Shown: positions 22,206 to 31,922, counted from the first letter of the stretch. The stretch: DNA of 42,094 bases from Prevotella sp. UBA2711 (GCA_002354095.1 DEKX01000005.1:102653-144746), one strand, 5' to 3'. Numbers and translations: made by a program. Notes: generated from the sequence alone by a model not told the origin.

Positions 22206-23936
22206 ATGCATTATCAATGGAATTACAAACCACTCACACCCGAAAGACAACAAGCGGCTGAAGAACTGGCAGAGAAAATCGGCATGAGTCCTATCGTGGC
22301 TGATCTGCTGATCGGTCGAGGTATTAAGACGGAGTCGGCTGCCAAGCGATTCTTCCGACCGATGATGAACGAACTCATCGACCCGTTCCTCATGAACGAT
22401 ATGGACGTTGCTGTTGATCGCCTGAATGATGCTATGGGGCGCAAAGAGCGTATCATGGTCTATGGCGACTACGATGTTGACGGGTGTACAGCTGTGGCAC
22501 TGGTATATAAGTTTCTGCAGCAGTTCTATTCCAATATTGAATACTATATCCCCAACCGCGAAGAAGAGGGCTATGGGGTGAGTATCAAGGGAATAGACTA
22601 TGCGAAGGAGACTGACGTAAAACTGATTATTGTCCTCGACTGCGGCATCAAGGCAATCGAGGAGATTACTTATGCTAAGCAACTGGGCATCGACTTCATC
22701 ATCTGCGACCATCATGTGCCCGACGAAGTGATGCCTCCTGCTGTAGCTATCCTGAACCCGAAGCGAGCCGACTCCACCTATCCCTTCAAGGACTTGTGTG
22801 GCTGTGGTGTGGGATTCAAACTGATGCAGGCTTTTGCCAAGAACAACGGCATACCGTTTGCCCGACTGGTTCCCCTACTCGACCTCTGTGCCGTCAGTAT
22901 TGCTGCCGACCTGGTACCTGTAGTAGGCGAAAACCGCATACTCGCCTTCCACGGACTGAAACAGCTCAACCAGAGTGCATCCATCGGTCTGAAAGCGATT
23001 ATCGATATCTGCGGATTGACGGGACGTGAACTGACCATGAGCGACATCGTCTTCAAAATCGGTCCACGCATCAATGCCAGCGGTCGTATGCAGAATGGTA
23101 AGGAGGCTGTAGAACTGTTGGTGGAACGCGACCTACAGAAAGCGTTGACCCAGGCTAACCGCATCAACGAATACAACGAGCAACGCAAGGATATAGATAA
23201 GCAGATGACCGAAGAGGCCAATGACATCGTTGCCCGACTGGAGAGTCAGAGTCACCAGAAATCGATAGTGCTCTACGACGAGGGATGGAAGAAAGGTGTG
23301 GTAGGTATTGTGGCATCACGCCTGACCGAACTCTACTATCGTCCTACCGTGGTACTCACCATCATCGACGGTATCGCCTCCGGTTCTGCCCGTAGTGTGG
23401 CAGGATTCGATATCTACGATGCCATTAAGAGTTGTCGCGACCTGCTGGAGAATTTCGGAGGTCATACCTATGCCGTCGGACTGACCCTCAAACAGGAGAA
23501 TATACCTGAGTTCCGCCGGCGTTTCCAGGAGTATGTCAACGATTATATCCTGCCGGAACAGACTATGCCTACCCTGGATATTGACGAAGAGATAGACTTC
23601 AAGGACATTTCCAAGCGTCTGCACAACGACCTGCGCAAACTGGCTCCCCACGGTCCCGGTAATCCCAAACCATTGTTCCTGACGCGTAATGTCTATGACT
23701 ATGGTACGTCGAAGGTGGTGGGCAGACATCAGGAGCATATCAAACTGGAACTTGTCGATTCCAAATCGGCGGTTGTCATGAACGGTATAGCCTTCGGACA
23801 GAGTGCCGAAGCCCGCTATATCAAGTCGAAGCGCTCGTTCGATATCGTCTATACCATCGAAGAGAATACTTACAAACGTGGTGAGGTGCAGTTGCAGATA
23901 GAAGATATTCGACCGTCGGAAAGTGAGCAGCTATAA
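22206..23936 (+). CDS. recJ: Single-stranded-DNA-specific exonuclease RecJ
   Basis: A 576-residue 5'-to-3' ssDNA exonuclease used in recombination and mismatch or base-excision repair. DHH-family motifs are present: YGDYDVDG (86-93), the Asp in LDCGIK, DHH in ICDHHVPD (168-170), and the DHHA1 part with NFGGHTYAVGLTL. The C-terminal OB fold (about 460-570) ends near IEDIRPSESEQL. It follows the C1 peptidase after 2 bp, and recQ starts 14 bp before its stop. The recJ-recQ coupling is meaningful because the two act together on stalled forks. Confidence 0.96.
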   Translation: MHYQWNYKPLTPERQQAAEELAEKIGMSPIVADLLIGRGIKTESAAKRFFRPMMNELIDPFLMNDMDVAVDRLNDAMGRKERIMVYGDYDVDGCTAVALVYKFLQQFYSNIEYYIPNREEEGYGVSIKGIDYAKETDVKLIIVLDCGIKAIEEITYAKQLGIDFIICDHHVPDEVMPPAVAILNPKRADSTYPFKDLCGCGVGFKLMQAFAKNNGIPFARLVPLLDLCAVSIAADLVPVVGENRILAFHGLKQLNQSASIGLKAIIDICGLTGRELTMSDIVFKIGPRINASGRMQNGKEAVELLVERDLQKALTQANRINEYNEQRKDIDKQMTEEANDIVARLESQSHQKSIVLYDEGWKKGVVGIVASRLTELYYRPTVVLTIIDGIASGSARSVAGFDIYDAIKSCRDLLENFGGHTYAVGLTLKQENIPEFRRRFQEYVNDYILPEQTMPTLDIDEEIDFKDISKRLHNDLRKLAPHGPGNPKPLFLTRNVYDYGTSKVVGRHQEHIKLELVDSKSAVVMNGIAFGQSAEARYIKSKRSFDIVYTIEENTYKRGEVQLQIEDIRPSESEQL

Positions 23937-25842
23937 CGAGATTCTCAAACGATACTGGGGCTACGATGATTTCCGTGGGGTGCAACGGGAAATCATCGAG
24001 TCGATAGGCAGCGGACACGACACCTTGGGGCTGATGCCTACGGGAGGTGGCAAGTCCGTTACTTTCCAAGTACCTGCCCTCTCCATGGAAGGCGTTTGTA
24101 TCGTGATTACCCCGCTTATAGCCTTGATGAAGGACCAGGTGCACCATTTGCGCCAACGGGGTATCATAGCGGCAGCCATCTATAGTGGCATGCAACGCGA
24201 CGATATCATCCGCATCTTGGAAAACTGCATTCTCGGTACTACCAAACTGCTCTATGTATCGCCCGAACGACTGGGCAGCGACCTCTTTCAGGCGAAGCTC
24301 AGACACATGCGGGTGAGTTTCATTACTGTTGATGAAGCTCATTGTATTTCGCAATGGGGCTATGATTTCCGTCCCTCCTACCTGAAGATAGCCGATATCC
24401 GACATATCTGTCCTGACGTTCCCGTACTGGCTCTGACGGCAACCGCCACTCCCAAGGTCGTTGACGATATCTGCGCCAAATTAACTCTCAACTCTCAACT
24501 CTCAACTATCAACCACCAACTTTCAACTTCCTTCCGCGTTTTCCGCATGTCGTTCGAGCGCAAGAACCTCACCTACCTCGTGAGTCATGCTACCGACAAG
24601 CAGTCGGACTTGATTCATCTGCTGGACGGCATGAAGGGTTCTGCCATTGTCTATGTGCGAAGCCGACGCCACGCCCGCGAGGTAGCTGAAATGCTGACGG
24701 AAGCGGGCTTGAGTGCCACCTTCTATCATGCCGGACTGGAATCTGCCGTCAAGGACCAGCGTCAACGCGACTGGCAGCACGACCGGGTGCGTATCATGGT
24801 GGCTACCAATGCCTTTGGTATGGGCATCGACAAGTCTGACGTCCGCATGGTGGTGCATTACGACTGTCCCGACTCCATAGAGGCTTATTTCCAGGAGGCT
24901 GGACGTGCAGGACGTGACGGCCAACCGGCTCGCGCCATCCTACTCTATAATGCTACCGACGAGCCTAAACTCCACAAGCGCATCAAAGATACATTCCCTG
25001 AAAAAGACTATATCCGTAAGGTTTACGAACATCTGGCCTACTACTACCAGATAGCGACTGGCGACGGCTATGGCGTCACCCGCGAATTCAATATTGACGA
25101 CTTCTGCCACAAGTTCAAGCACTTCCCCGTTCCCGTACATTCATCCCTGCAGATTCTGCAACGGGCTGGGTATATCGAATATCTGGAAGAACAGGACAAT
25201 CAGGCACGAGTGAAGTTTATCGTTACGCGTGATGATCTGTACCGACTGCGAGGCGATACGCCTCATGAAGAAAAAGTGATTGTAGCCCTTCTCCGTAATT
25301 ACGGAGGTCTGTTTGCCGATTACGGTTTCGTTGACGAGAGTATGATAGCCCACCAATGCGGTCTGAAGCCCAACGATGTCTATCAGACGCTGAAATTGCT
25401 CTCCGAAAAGCACGTCATCCAGTTCATTCCCCGCAAGCAGGTGCCCTACGTCCGCTATCTGCAACGACGCGAGGATAGCGAGCACGTCATGCTGCCTCCT
25501 GCCGTCTATGAAGAACGCCTGGCGCAATACCAAGAGCGCATCGAAGCCATGCTGCACTATGCCAAGGACGACAGCAAGTGCCGCAGTCGCCAACTGCTGG
25601 AGTATTTTGGTGAGAAGAATGTCAGGGATTGCGGTATGTGCGACGTATGCCATAACGCCTCAAAAGCCGATATTCAACAGGTGCAGCAACAGATTCTGCG
25701 ACTATTGGCAGACCGGAAGCAGCATCATCTTACAGAACTATACCGCCTGCAACTGCCCAAGGAAGAGTTGGACCAAGCCCTCGCCTACCTCCTGAAAGAA
25801 GAGTATATCATACAGCAGGACGGCTATCTCCTGATTCCATAA
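23923..25842 (+). CDS. recQ: ATP-dependent DNA helicase RecQ, with an in-frame repeat insertion
   Basis: A 639-residue 3'-to-5' helicase. It has Walker A TGGGKS (40-45), the DEAH box at 137-140, ALTATATP motif III, the second RecA lobe with the motif VI region EAGRAGRDGQPARA, the zinc site with Cys in SKCRSRQ and DCGMCDVC, and the winged helix. A terminal HRDC domain is not evident. The start codon is GTG, overlapping recJ by 14 bp. Between AKLT and FRVFRMSFERKNL, where related RecQs are short, lie about 16 extra residues (roughly 187-203) coded by a 7-bp tandem repeat at 24483-24529. The reading frame is preserved, so the protein is probably functional. Confidence 0.95.
   Translation: MSSYNEILKRYWGYDDFRGVQREIIESIGSGHDTLGLMPTGGGKSVTFQVPALSMEGVCIVITPLIALMKDQVHHLRQRGIIAAAIYSGMQRDDIIRILENCILGTTKLLYVSPERLGSDLFQAKLRHMRVSFITVDEAHCISQWGYDFRPSYLKIADIRHICPDVPVLALTATATPKVVDDICAKLTLNSQLSTINHQLSTSFRVFRMSFERKNLTYLVSHATDKQSDLIHLLDGMKGSAIVYVRSRRHAREVAEMLTEAGLSATFYHAGLESAVKDQRQRDWQHDRVRIMVATNAFGMGIDKSDVRMVVHYDCPDSIEAYFQEAGRAGRDGQPARAILLYNATDEPKLHKRIKDTFPEKDYIRKVYEHLAYYYQIATGDGYGVTREFNIDDFCHKFKHFPVPVHSSLQILQRAGYIEYLEEQDNQARVKFIVTRDDLYRLRGDTPHEEKVIVALLRNYGGLFADYGFVDESMIAHQCGLKPNDVYQTLKLLSEKHVIQFIPRKQVPYVRYLQRREDSEHVMLPPAVYEERLAQYQERIEAMLHYAKDDSKCRSRQLLEYFGEKNVRDCGMCDVCHNASKADIQQVQQQILRLLADRKQHHLTELYRLQLPKEELDQALAYLLKEEYIIQQDGYLLIP
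24483..24529 (+). repeat. Heptamer tandem repeat (AACTCTC)n inside recQ
   Basis: Six full copies and a partial copy of a 7-bp unit: AACTCTC three times, then AACTATC, AACCACC, AACTTTC and AACTT. A 7-bp period shifts frame every unit and repeats its codons every 21 bp, so the peptide becomes a heptad-like LNSQLST INHQLST. It falls in the linker between the two helicase lobes. Similar AACTCTC strings are common between genes in Bacteroidales, from memory. Confidence 0.9.
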
Positions 25843-25844
25843 AA

Positions 25845-25875
25845 AAAGCTGTACCCACATGAAGAATACAGCTTT
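25845..25875. terminator. Bidirectional terminator between recQ and ilvC
   Basis: AAAGCTGTA (25845-25853) and TACAGCTTT (25867-25875) form a 9-bp stem with a 13-nt loop. There are T-rich bases after it on the plus strand (CTTTTTA) and an A-run before it that gives a U-run on the minus strand. It sits between two convergent operons. Confidence 0.8.
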
Positions 25876-25895
25876 CTTTTTATGCTTTACTGAGA

Positions 25896-26945
25896 TTAGT
25901 CTTCCTGATTCTCTGGACGCAACTTGCGAACAGTCTCACCGGCACGCCACATCTCCTGGTTGTGCATAGCCTCGAGCTCTTTCTCCAGACCGGCACGATA
26001 GTCGGGCTTAGAGTTAGCATCGATGGTGATCTGAGCCTCGTTACCAGTCTTTACTGAGTAGTACAGCCACTCCATCACAGGCTTGATGGCATCGTGGAAA
26101 CGGGGAGCCCAGTCGAGCGCACCACGCTGAGCGGTAGTAGAACAGTTGGCATACATCCAGTCCATACCCTTTGCACCGAACAACGGGCCAAGGCTCTGGG
26201 TCAGCTCCTCAACAGTCTCGTTGAAAGCCTCAGAGGGAGAGTGACCATTCTCACGGAGCACCTCATACTGAGCCAACAGCAAGCCCTGGATAGCACCCAT
26301 CAGCGAACCGCGCTCACCAGTCAGGTCAGAGGTAGCCTCACGCTGGAAGGTGGTCTCGAACAAATAACCGGCACCGATACCGATACCGAAGGCCAATGTC
26401 TTCTCCTTAGCCTTACCCGAAGCATCCTGGTAAACAGCATAAGAGCAGTTCAGACCACGACCCTCGCAGAACATAGTGCGGAGAGAAGTACCAGAACCCT
26501 TAGGAGCTACCATGATAACGTCAACATCCTTTGGAGGAACAACACCGGTACGGTCGCTCCAGTTGATAGCGAAACCATGGCTGTAATACAAAGTCTTACC
26601 GGGCTTCAAATACTTCTTAATAGTAGGCCATTGCTGAATCTGACCAGCGTCAGAAAGCAGCATGCAGAGGATAGTACCCTTCTCAGCAGCTTCCTCGATA
26701 GAGAAAAGTGTCTTGCCGGGAACCCATCCGTCGGCTACAGCCTTGTCGTAGGTCTTACCCTGACGCTGGCCAACGATAACGTTGAAGCCATTGTCGCGCA
26801 GGTTACAAGCCTGACCAGGTCCCTGAACACCATAACCGATGACTGCGATTACTTCGTCCTTCAATACTTCACGTGCCTTCTCAAGTGAGAATTCTTTGCT
26901 GGTGACCACTGTTTCCATGACGCCACCGAAATTCATTTCTGCCAT
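25896..26945 (-). CDS. ilvC: Ketol-acid reductoisomerase
   Basis: Converts acetolactate or acetohydroxybutyrate to dihydroxy acids in valine, leucine and isoleucine synthesis, using NADPH and magnesium. It has 349 residues: the nucleotide site IGYGVQGPGQA (36-46), SHGFAINW, the knotted catalytic domain with EATSDLTGERGSLMGA, and a C-terminal metal-binding acid region. It is the last gene of the ilvD-ilvB-ilvN-thioesterase-ilvC operon, 13 bp after the thioesterase. The terminator at 25845-25875 follows it. Confidence 0.97.
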   Translation of the reverse strand: MAEMNFGGVMETVVTSKEFSLEKAREVLKDEVIAVIGYGVQGPGQACNLRDNGFNVIVGQRQGKTYDKAVADGWVPGKTLFSIEEAAEKGTILCMLLSDAGQIQQWPTIKKYLKPGKTLYYSHGFAINWSDRTGVVPPKDVDVIMVAPKGSGTSLRTMFCEGRGLNCSYAVYQDASGKAKEKTLAFGIGIGAGYLFETTFQREATSDLTGERGSLMGAIQGLLLAQYEVLRENGHSPSEAFNETVEELTQSLGPLFGAKGMDWMYANCSTTAQRGALDWAPRFHDAIKPVMEWLYYSVKTGNEAQITIDANSKPDYRAGLEKELEAMHNQEMWRAGETVRKLRPENQED

Positions 26946-26958
26946 AATTGCAAATGTT

Positions 26959-27708
26959 TTAAATGTTATACGTATAAAAACTTACTTTACTCCTACAAAC
27001 TTCCACATCGTCGTCCTTACAGATGCGGATATTGAATGCGTCGCCTTCCTGCTCCATATAGAAGCTGAGCTTGTCGCCGGCATGGGCTTCAGCTACGTAG
27101 GCTATCTCGAAGCGCTTCACCTGGTGCTCACGATACCAGTCGAGATCCCAGAGGTCGAGTACGTGCTCGATGTACTTCACGCTATTGATGTGTCCGTTGA
27201 TATCCACATCATTATAATAGGTGTCGATGGTACGCACGAGACGGGCTTCGTCCGACATCTTTACGCGACCACCCTTGTCGATGGGGCATTCCTTGTCCTT
27301 GACAATCCAGTTTTCAATAGCTCCGTTGTCGATGGCATAGATGTCGGTTGGCTGACGTGTCTCGGTGTCAATCATTGCCCAGATGCTGCGTCCGTAACCG
27401 TAAGTGTGTCCGTCGTTTCCGATGACGGCAAAATTACGACTGGTGAAATAGCGCATGGCTGACTCCACCCATGTCTCGACATTGAACTTGGTATATTGCT
27501 GGGGCATCTCCTCCATCTCGATAGCCAGACGCGAGAGCACCCACGAACGGTTGATGGTCATCAGATACTTCATACCGAAACCGCGTGCCGAACTATGGAA
27601 ATCGGCTGCATTCAGCATGTGGTTACCCATGTGCCCCATGAACAGACGGCCATTGAAATCACAATGGAACGGCTCTGCCATAAACTCGTAGCACCCTACC
27701 TTATCCAT
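26959..27708 (-). CDS. Acyl-ACP thioesterase (FatA/FatB family)
   Basis: A 249-residue double-hotdog thioesterase that releases fatty acids from acyl carrier protein. The N-terminal hotdog (about 1-130) includes TINRSWVLSRLAIEMEEMP. The C-terminal hotdog carries the family catalytic motif DVDINGHINSVKYIEHVLD (about 166-184), with the Asn-x-His pair. There is no signal peptide. It is inserted in the branched-chain amino acid operon, overlapping ilvN by 8 bp and preceding ilvC by 13 bp. Its place suggests a link between branched-chain precursors and fatty acid release. Chain specificity cannot be read from sequence. Confidence 0.87.
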   Translation of the reverse strand: MDKVGCYEFMAEPFHCDFNGRLFMGHMGNHMLNAADFHSSARGFGMKYLMTINRSWVLSRLAIEMEEMPQQYTKFNVETWVESAMRYFTSRNFAVIGNDGHTYGYGRSIWAMIDTETRQPTDIYAIDNGAIENWIVKDKECPIDKGGRVKMSDEARLVRTIDTYYNDVDINGHINSVKYIEHVLDLWDLDWYREHQVKRFEIAYVAEAHAGDKLSFYMEQEGDAFNIRICKDDDVEVCRSKVSFYTYNI

Positions 27709-28246
27709 TCTGCCGTTCCCTTTCTTCCAAGAATTCGCTCACCTGCTCCTGTGTGCCGCGTGTCACGGCAATACGTCCGCTGCGGGTATATTGCAACACA
27801 CAGCCATATTCGTCCAATGCCCGATAGAGCGATATGATGTCCTCCGTTCGTCCACTCTTCATCACGATGATATAGGTGGGGTTCACCTCCGTAATCTTGG
27901 CATCGTGGCGACGGATGGTGCGCGATATCTCCGGATTCTGCATCACCAGGTCGGTCTGCAACTTATAGAGTCCTGCCTCACGGATGAACAGCTGGTCGTC
28001 GGTGAAGTAGTTGGCCTTGATGACATCCACCTTCTTCTCAATCTGCTTGGTGATTTTGATAATCTGGTCCTCATCGCTCCATGCCGTGATGGTGTATTTA
28101 TGCACACCCTCTATCGACGATGCCGACACGTTCAGACTCTCGATATTCACCTGGCGACGGGTGAATACGGCTGTCACCTGATTCAATATACCGGCAATAT
28201 TCTCCGAATAAACCAGCAGCGTATATAGTTTCTTTTTGTCTTCCAT
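27701..28246 (-). CDS. ilvN: Acetolactate synthase small (regulatory) subunit
   Basis: A 181-residue subunit that activates the large subunit and gives feedback control by valine. The N-terminal ACT domain (about 7-80) contains YSENIAGILNQVTAVFTRRQ, and a second ACT-like domain follows, with REAGLYKLQTD and EVNPTYIIVMKSGR. It lies 27 bp after ilvB and overlaps the thioesterase gene by 8 bp. Confidence 0.94.
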   Translation of the reverse strand: MEDKKKLYTLLVYSENIAGILNQVTAVFTRRQVNIESLNVSASSIEGVHKYTITAWSDEDQIIKITKQIEKKVDVIKANYFTDDQLFIREAGLYKLQTDLVMQNPEISRTIRRHDAKITEVNPTYIIVMKSGRTEDIISLYRALDEYGCVLQYTRSGRIAVTRGTQEQVSEFLEERERQNG

Positions 28247-28273
28247 CTTACTTCTTACATCTTACATCAGACA

Positions 28274-29977
28274 TCATACTTCCAGCATCATATCGTTCAC
28301 GTTCATTCCCGGAGGCGTCATAGGCAGCACATCGTCGTCTTCCTTGATAGCACACTCAAGAATAAAAGGCCCGTCGGTCGTCAGCATCTTCTCGACGGCA
28401 GCAGCCAGATCGTTGCGGTCGGTCACGGCCTGATAAGCGATGCCATAGCCCTGGGCTATCAGTTCGTAGCAGGGATTCATCATCTTGGTGAACGACTTGC
28501 GGCGCATCCAGAACATATCCTGCCATTGGCGCACATTGCCCAGATAGTTGTTATTGAGCAGAATCATCTTGACGGGTGACTGCTGCTCCATGATGGTACC
28601 CAGTTCCTCGATGCACATCTGGAAACCGCCATCGCCCATGAAACAGCACACCATACGGTCAGTACCAAAAGTGGCACCGATAGCGGCTGGCATACCGTAA
28701 CCCATCGTTCCCAGTCCTCCGCTGGTACAGATACTGCGCTTCTCGGGATACTTGAAGTAGCGGGTTGCAAATAGCTGATTCTGACCAACATCCGTTACGA
28801 GGACAGTACCGCGTGGGGCCTTCTCAGCAACCACATTCACCACCTCGCCCATCAGTAGCGGACCCTCCTGGGGATGGATGGCGGGCTCGATAACTTTCTC
28901 GCGCTCTTTGCGGTCGAGCTCCTTGAACGAATCGCGCCATTCGCGGTGCTTATTGGAATGCAGCAAAGCCGTGATAGCGGGCAACGACTCCTTACAGTCT
29001 GCCACTACCGCCACATCGGTCTTCACATTCTTATCTATCTCGCTACGGTCAATATCCAAATGAATAATCTTGGCCTGCTTGGCATACGTCTTCGTATTAC
29101 CCGTCACACGGTCGGAGAAACGCATACCGATGGCTATCAGCACGTCGCACTCCTGCTCTTTCAGGTTGACGGCATAATTGCCGTGCATACCCAGCATACC
29201 CACGTTCAGGGGATGGTCGGATGGCAATGCCGACAGACCCAGCATGGTGCGTCCGGCAGGAATATCGGCTTTCTCAAGGAATGCCTTCAACTCCTCCTGT
29301 GCATTACCCAGCTCTACGCCCTGCCCTACCAGAGCCAAGGGGCGCTTGGCATTGTTGATCAGTTCGGCAGCCTGACGTACAGCCTCTTCATTCAGCTGGG
29401 GCTTTGCTACGTACGAACGCACGAAATCAACCTTCTTGGGTTCCCATTCTACCTCCTCTACCTGTGCGTTACGAGGGAAGTCGAGCACTACAGGACCCGG
29501 GCGACCGCTACGTGCAATATAGAACGCACGACTGACAGCCCAAGCCACATCCTCGGCATGACGAATCTGGTAAGCCCACTTACAGATAGGCTGAGCCACG
29601 CCCACGAGGTCAACCTCCTGGAAGGCATCGGTACCCAGGGCTGAAATAGCCACCTGTCCGGCTATCACCACGATGGGCGTTGAGTCAAGCATGGCATCAG
29701 CCACACCCGTCAGCGTATTCGTGGCACCGGGACCGCTGGTCACCAAGGCTACACCTACCTCGCCACTGACGCGGGCATAGCCCTCAGCAGCATGTACGGC
29801 ACCCTGTTCGTGGCGCACCAATATATGGTCAAAACATTTCTTTTCACCTCGTGTGTAGTCGAATAGCGAATCGTACGTGGGCATGATAGAGCCGCCAGGG
29901 TAACCGAAAATAGTCTTCACCCCCTCGGCCTGCAATGCACGCATCAGCGCTTTCGAACCAGTTATCTTGTCTCTCAT
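28274..29977 (-). CDS. ilvB: Acetolactate synthase large (catalytic) subunit
   Basis: A 567-residue thiamine-diphosphate enzyme that makes acetolactate and acetohydroxybutyrate from pyruvate. It has the N-terminal catalytic-Glu segment VRHEQGAVHAAEGYAR, the GPGATNTLTGVADA region, and the central FAD-type domain. The TPP motif GDGGFQMCIEELGT ends at LNNNYLGNVRQWQ. Length and motif order are standard for catalytic subunits. It follows ilvD with a 46-bp gap and is joined to ilvN. Confidence 0.97.
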   Translation of the reverse strand: MRDKITGSKALMRALQAEGVKTIFGYPGGSIMPTYDSLFDYTRGEKKCFDHILVRHEQGAVHAAEGYARVSGEVGVALVTSGPGATNTLTGVADAMLDSTPIVVIAGQVAISALGTDAFQEVDLVGVAQPICKWAYQIRHAEDVAWAVSRAFYIARSGRPGPVVLDFPRNAQVEEVEWEPKKVDFVRSYVAKPQLNEEAVRQAAELINNAKRPLALVGQGVELGNAQEELKAFLEKADIPAGRTMLGLSALPSDHPLNVGMLGMHGNYAVNLKEQECDVLIAIGMRFSDRVTGNTKTYAKQAKIIHLDIDRSEIDKNVKTDVAVVADCKESLPAITALLHSNKHREWRDSFKELDRKEREKVIEPAIHPQEGPLLMGEVVNVVAEKAPRGTVLVTDVGQNQLFATRYFKYPEKRSICTSGGLGTMGYGMPAAIGATFGTDRMVCCFMGDGGFQMCIEELGTIMEQQSPVKMILLNNNYLGNVRQWQDMFWMRRKSFTKMMNPCYELIAQGYGIAYQAVTDRNDLAAAVEKMLTTDGPFILECAIKEDDDVLPMTPPGMNVNDMMLEV

Positions 29978-30023
29978 ATTCTCTTTTGCGTCGTTATGAC
30001 GTTATAAAGTTATCTCGAAATTC

Positions 30024-31826
30024 TTAGTCAATTATTCTCACGCCACCCTTATCAGCACTTGATACGCTCTGAGCGTAGGCACGCAGGGCTTTCGACACCT
30101 GGCGGTTGCGCTTCAGGGGCTGCTGCGGACGGGCTGCCAGTTCTTCGTCCGACAGCTTCACGTTGATGCTGCGGTTGGGGATGTCTATCACGATGATGTC
30201 GCCATCCTTGATTTTGCCGATGTTACCGCCTGCAGCAGCTTCCGGCGAAATATGACCGATGGAGAGTCCTGAGGTACCGCCCGAGAATCGTCCGTCGGTA
30301 ATCAGGGCACACTCCTTACCCATGTGCATCGACTTAATATAAGAGGTGGGATACAGCATTTCCTGCATACCGGGACCGCCCTTGGGACCTTCGTGGGTAA
30401 TCACCACGCAGTCGCCCTTCTTCACGCGTCTGCCCAGAATGCCTTCGCAGGCATCTTCCTGCGAATCGAAGCAGACGGCAGGACCTTCGAAGTGCCACAG
30501 GCTCTCATCGACACCGGCTGTCTTCACCACGCATCCGTCTTGGGCGATGTTGCCGAAGAGTACAGCCAGTCCGCCATCCTTGGTATAAGCGTGAGCGATG
30601 TCGCGGATACAGCCGTTGGCGCGGTCGGTATCCAGCGTGCCCCACTCTTCGCTCTGGCTACCCATCTTCGTCGAGAAGCGGTTGCCTGGAGCCGACTGGT
30701 AGATGCGGTTGGCATCGTAATCTACGCGTCCGTCGGTGATACAGTATTTATCCATAGCCTCACCAATGGTCATGCCATCGACACGGGGTGCCGACTTCTC
30801 GATGAGTCCACCTTTTGAAAGTTCGTGCATAATACCCAAGATGCCGCCGGCACGGTTGCACTCCTGCACGCTGTATTTCTGCGTGTTAGGAGCCAACTTG
30901 CAGAGACATGGGGTCTTACGGCTCAGGGCGTCGATATCCTTGATGGTGAAATCAACACCAGCCTCCTGCGCTACAGCCAGCAGGTGGAGCACGGTATTCG
31001 TAGAACCACCCATGGCGATGTCGAGCGTCATGGCATTGAGGAAAGCCTGACGGGTGGCAATATTGCGTGGCAGTACGCTCTCGTCGCCATCCTCGTAATA
31101 AGCCAACGCATTCTTCACAATCTGGCGGGCAGCCTGACGGAAGAGTTCGATGCGGTTGGTATGTGTGGCAAGAATCGTACCGTTGCCAGGCAGCGACAGT
31201 CCGATAGCCTCGGTCAGCGAGTTCATGGAATTGGCGGTAAACATGCCCGAACAGCTGCCGCAACCAGGACAGGCGCAAGCCTCCAACTGCTGCATCTCCT
31301 CGTCAGAAACCGAGGGGTCGGCACCCTTCACCATCGCCGTAATCAGGTCGGCATTCTCGCCACGCCAGCGTCCAGCCTCCATAGGTCCGCCCGAACAGAA
31401 CACGGTAGGAATGTTCAGACGCATCGAAGCCATCAGCATACCGGGAGTCACCTTGTCGCAATTCGAGATACAGATCATGGCATCGGCCTTGTGGGCATTC
31501 ACCATGTATTCCACCGAGTCGGCAATGATGTCGCGCGAAGGCAGCGAATAGAGCATGCCGTCGTGCCCCATGGCGATGCCGTCGTCGATGGCGATGGTGT
31601 TAAACTCGGCCGCATAACAGCCCATTCGCTCTATTTCCTCGCGCACAATCTGGCCAATCTCATGCAGATGAGTGTGACCGGGAACAAACTGTGTGAACGA
31701 GTTGACAATGGCAATGATGGGCTTGCCAAACTGCTCGTGCTTCATGCCCGTGGCTACCCACAAGGCACGCGCACCGGCCATTCTCCTGCCTTCCGTACAT
31801 ACGGCACTTCGCAATGGATGTTTCAT
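30024..31826 (-). CDS. ilvD: Dihydroxy-acid dehydratase
   Basis: Dehydrates dihydroxy acids to branched 2-oxo acids, using an iron-sulfur cluster. The 600-residue form begins MKHPLRSAVCTEGRRMAGARALW. Cluster cysteines are in ISNCDKVTPGM and ACPGCGSCSGMF, and the C-terminal domain has DGRFSGGTSGLSIGH. The open frame extends 40 codons further, to 31946. That extension is hydrophobic and unlike the family, and the promoter (31880-31910) lies inside it, so the ATG at 31826 is the real start. First gene of the operon. Confidence 0.97.
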   Translation of the reverse strand: MKHPLRSAVCTEGRRMAGARALWVATGMKHEQFGKPIIAIVNSFTQFVPGHTHLHEIGQIVREEIERMGCYAAEFNTIAIDDGIAMGHDGMLYSLPSRDIIADSVEYMVNAHKADAMICISNCDKVTPGMLMASMRLNIPTVFCSGGPMEAGRWRGENADLITAMVKGADPSVSDEEMQQLEACACPGCGSCSGMFTANSMNSLTEAIGLSLPGNGTILATHTNRIELFRQAARQIVKNALAYYEDGDESVLPRNIATRQAFLNAMTLDIAMGGSTNTVLHLLAVAQEAGVDFTIKDIDALSRKTPCLCKLAPNTQKYSVQECNRAGGILGIMHELSKGGLIEKSAPRVDGMTIGEAMDKYCITDGRVDYDANRIYQSAPGNRFSTKMGSQSEEWGTLDTDRANGCIRDIAHAYTKDGGLAVLFGNIAQDGCVVKTAGVDESLWHFEGPAVCFDSQEDACEGILGRRVKKGDCVVITHEGPKGGPGMQEMLYPTSYIKSMHMGKECALITDGRFSGGTSGLSIGHISPEAAAGGNIGKIKDGDIIVIDIPNRSINVKLSDEELAARPQQPLKRNRQVSKALRAYAQSVSSADKGGVRIID

Positions 31827-31879
31827 ATCAGCGTTCGAATTTGCTTTCTCTTTTACCTTAAATAATAGAATAATGGCTG

Positions 31880-31910
31880 CAAAGTTACAGAGTTTTTCTG
31901 TAATCACCAA
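31880..31910 (-). promoter_or_regulatory. Promoter of the ilv operon
   Basis: On the minus strand TAACTTTG (31880-31887) is the -7 element and TTG (31908-31910) the -33 element, with a 20-bp spacer. The leader to the start at 31826 is about 50 nt. No leader peptide or attenuator hairpin can be seen in that short stretch. Confidence 0.65.
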
Positions 31911-31922
31911 CAAAACATAGGC

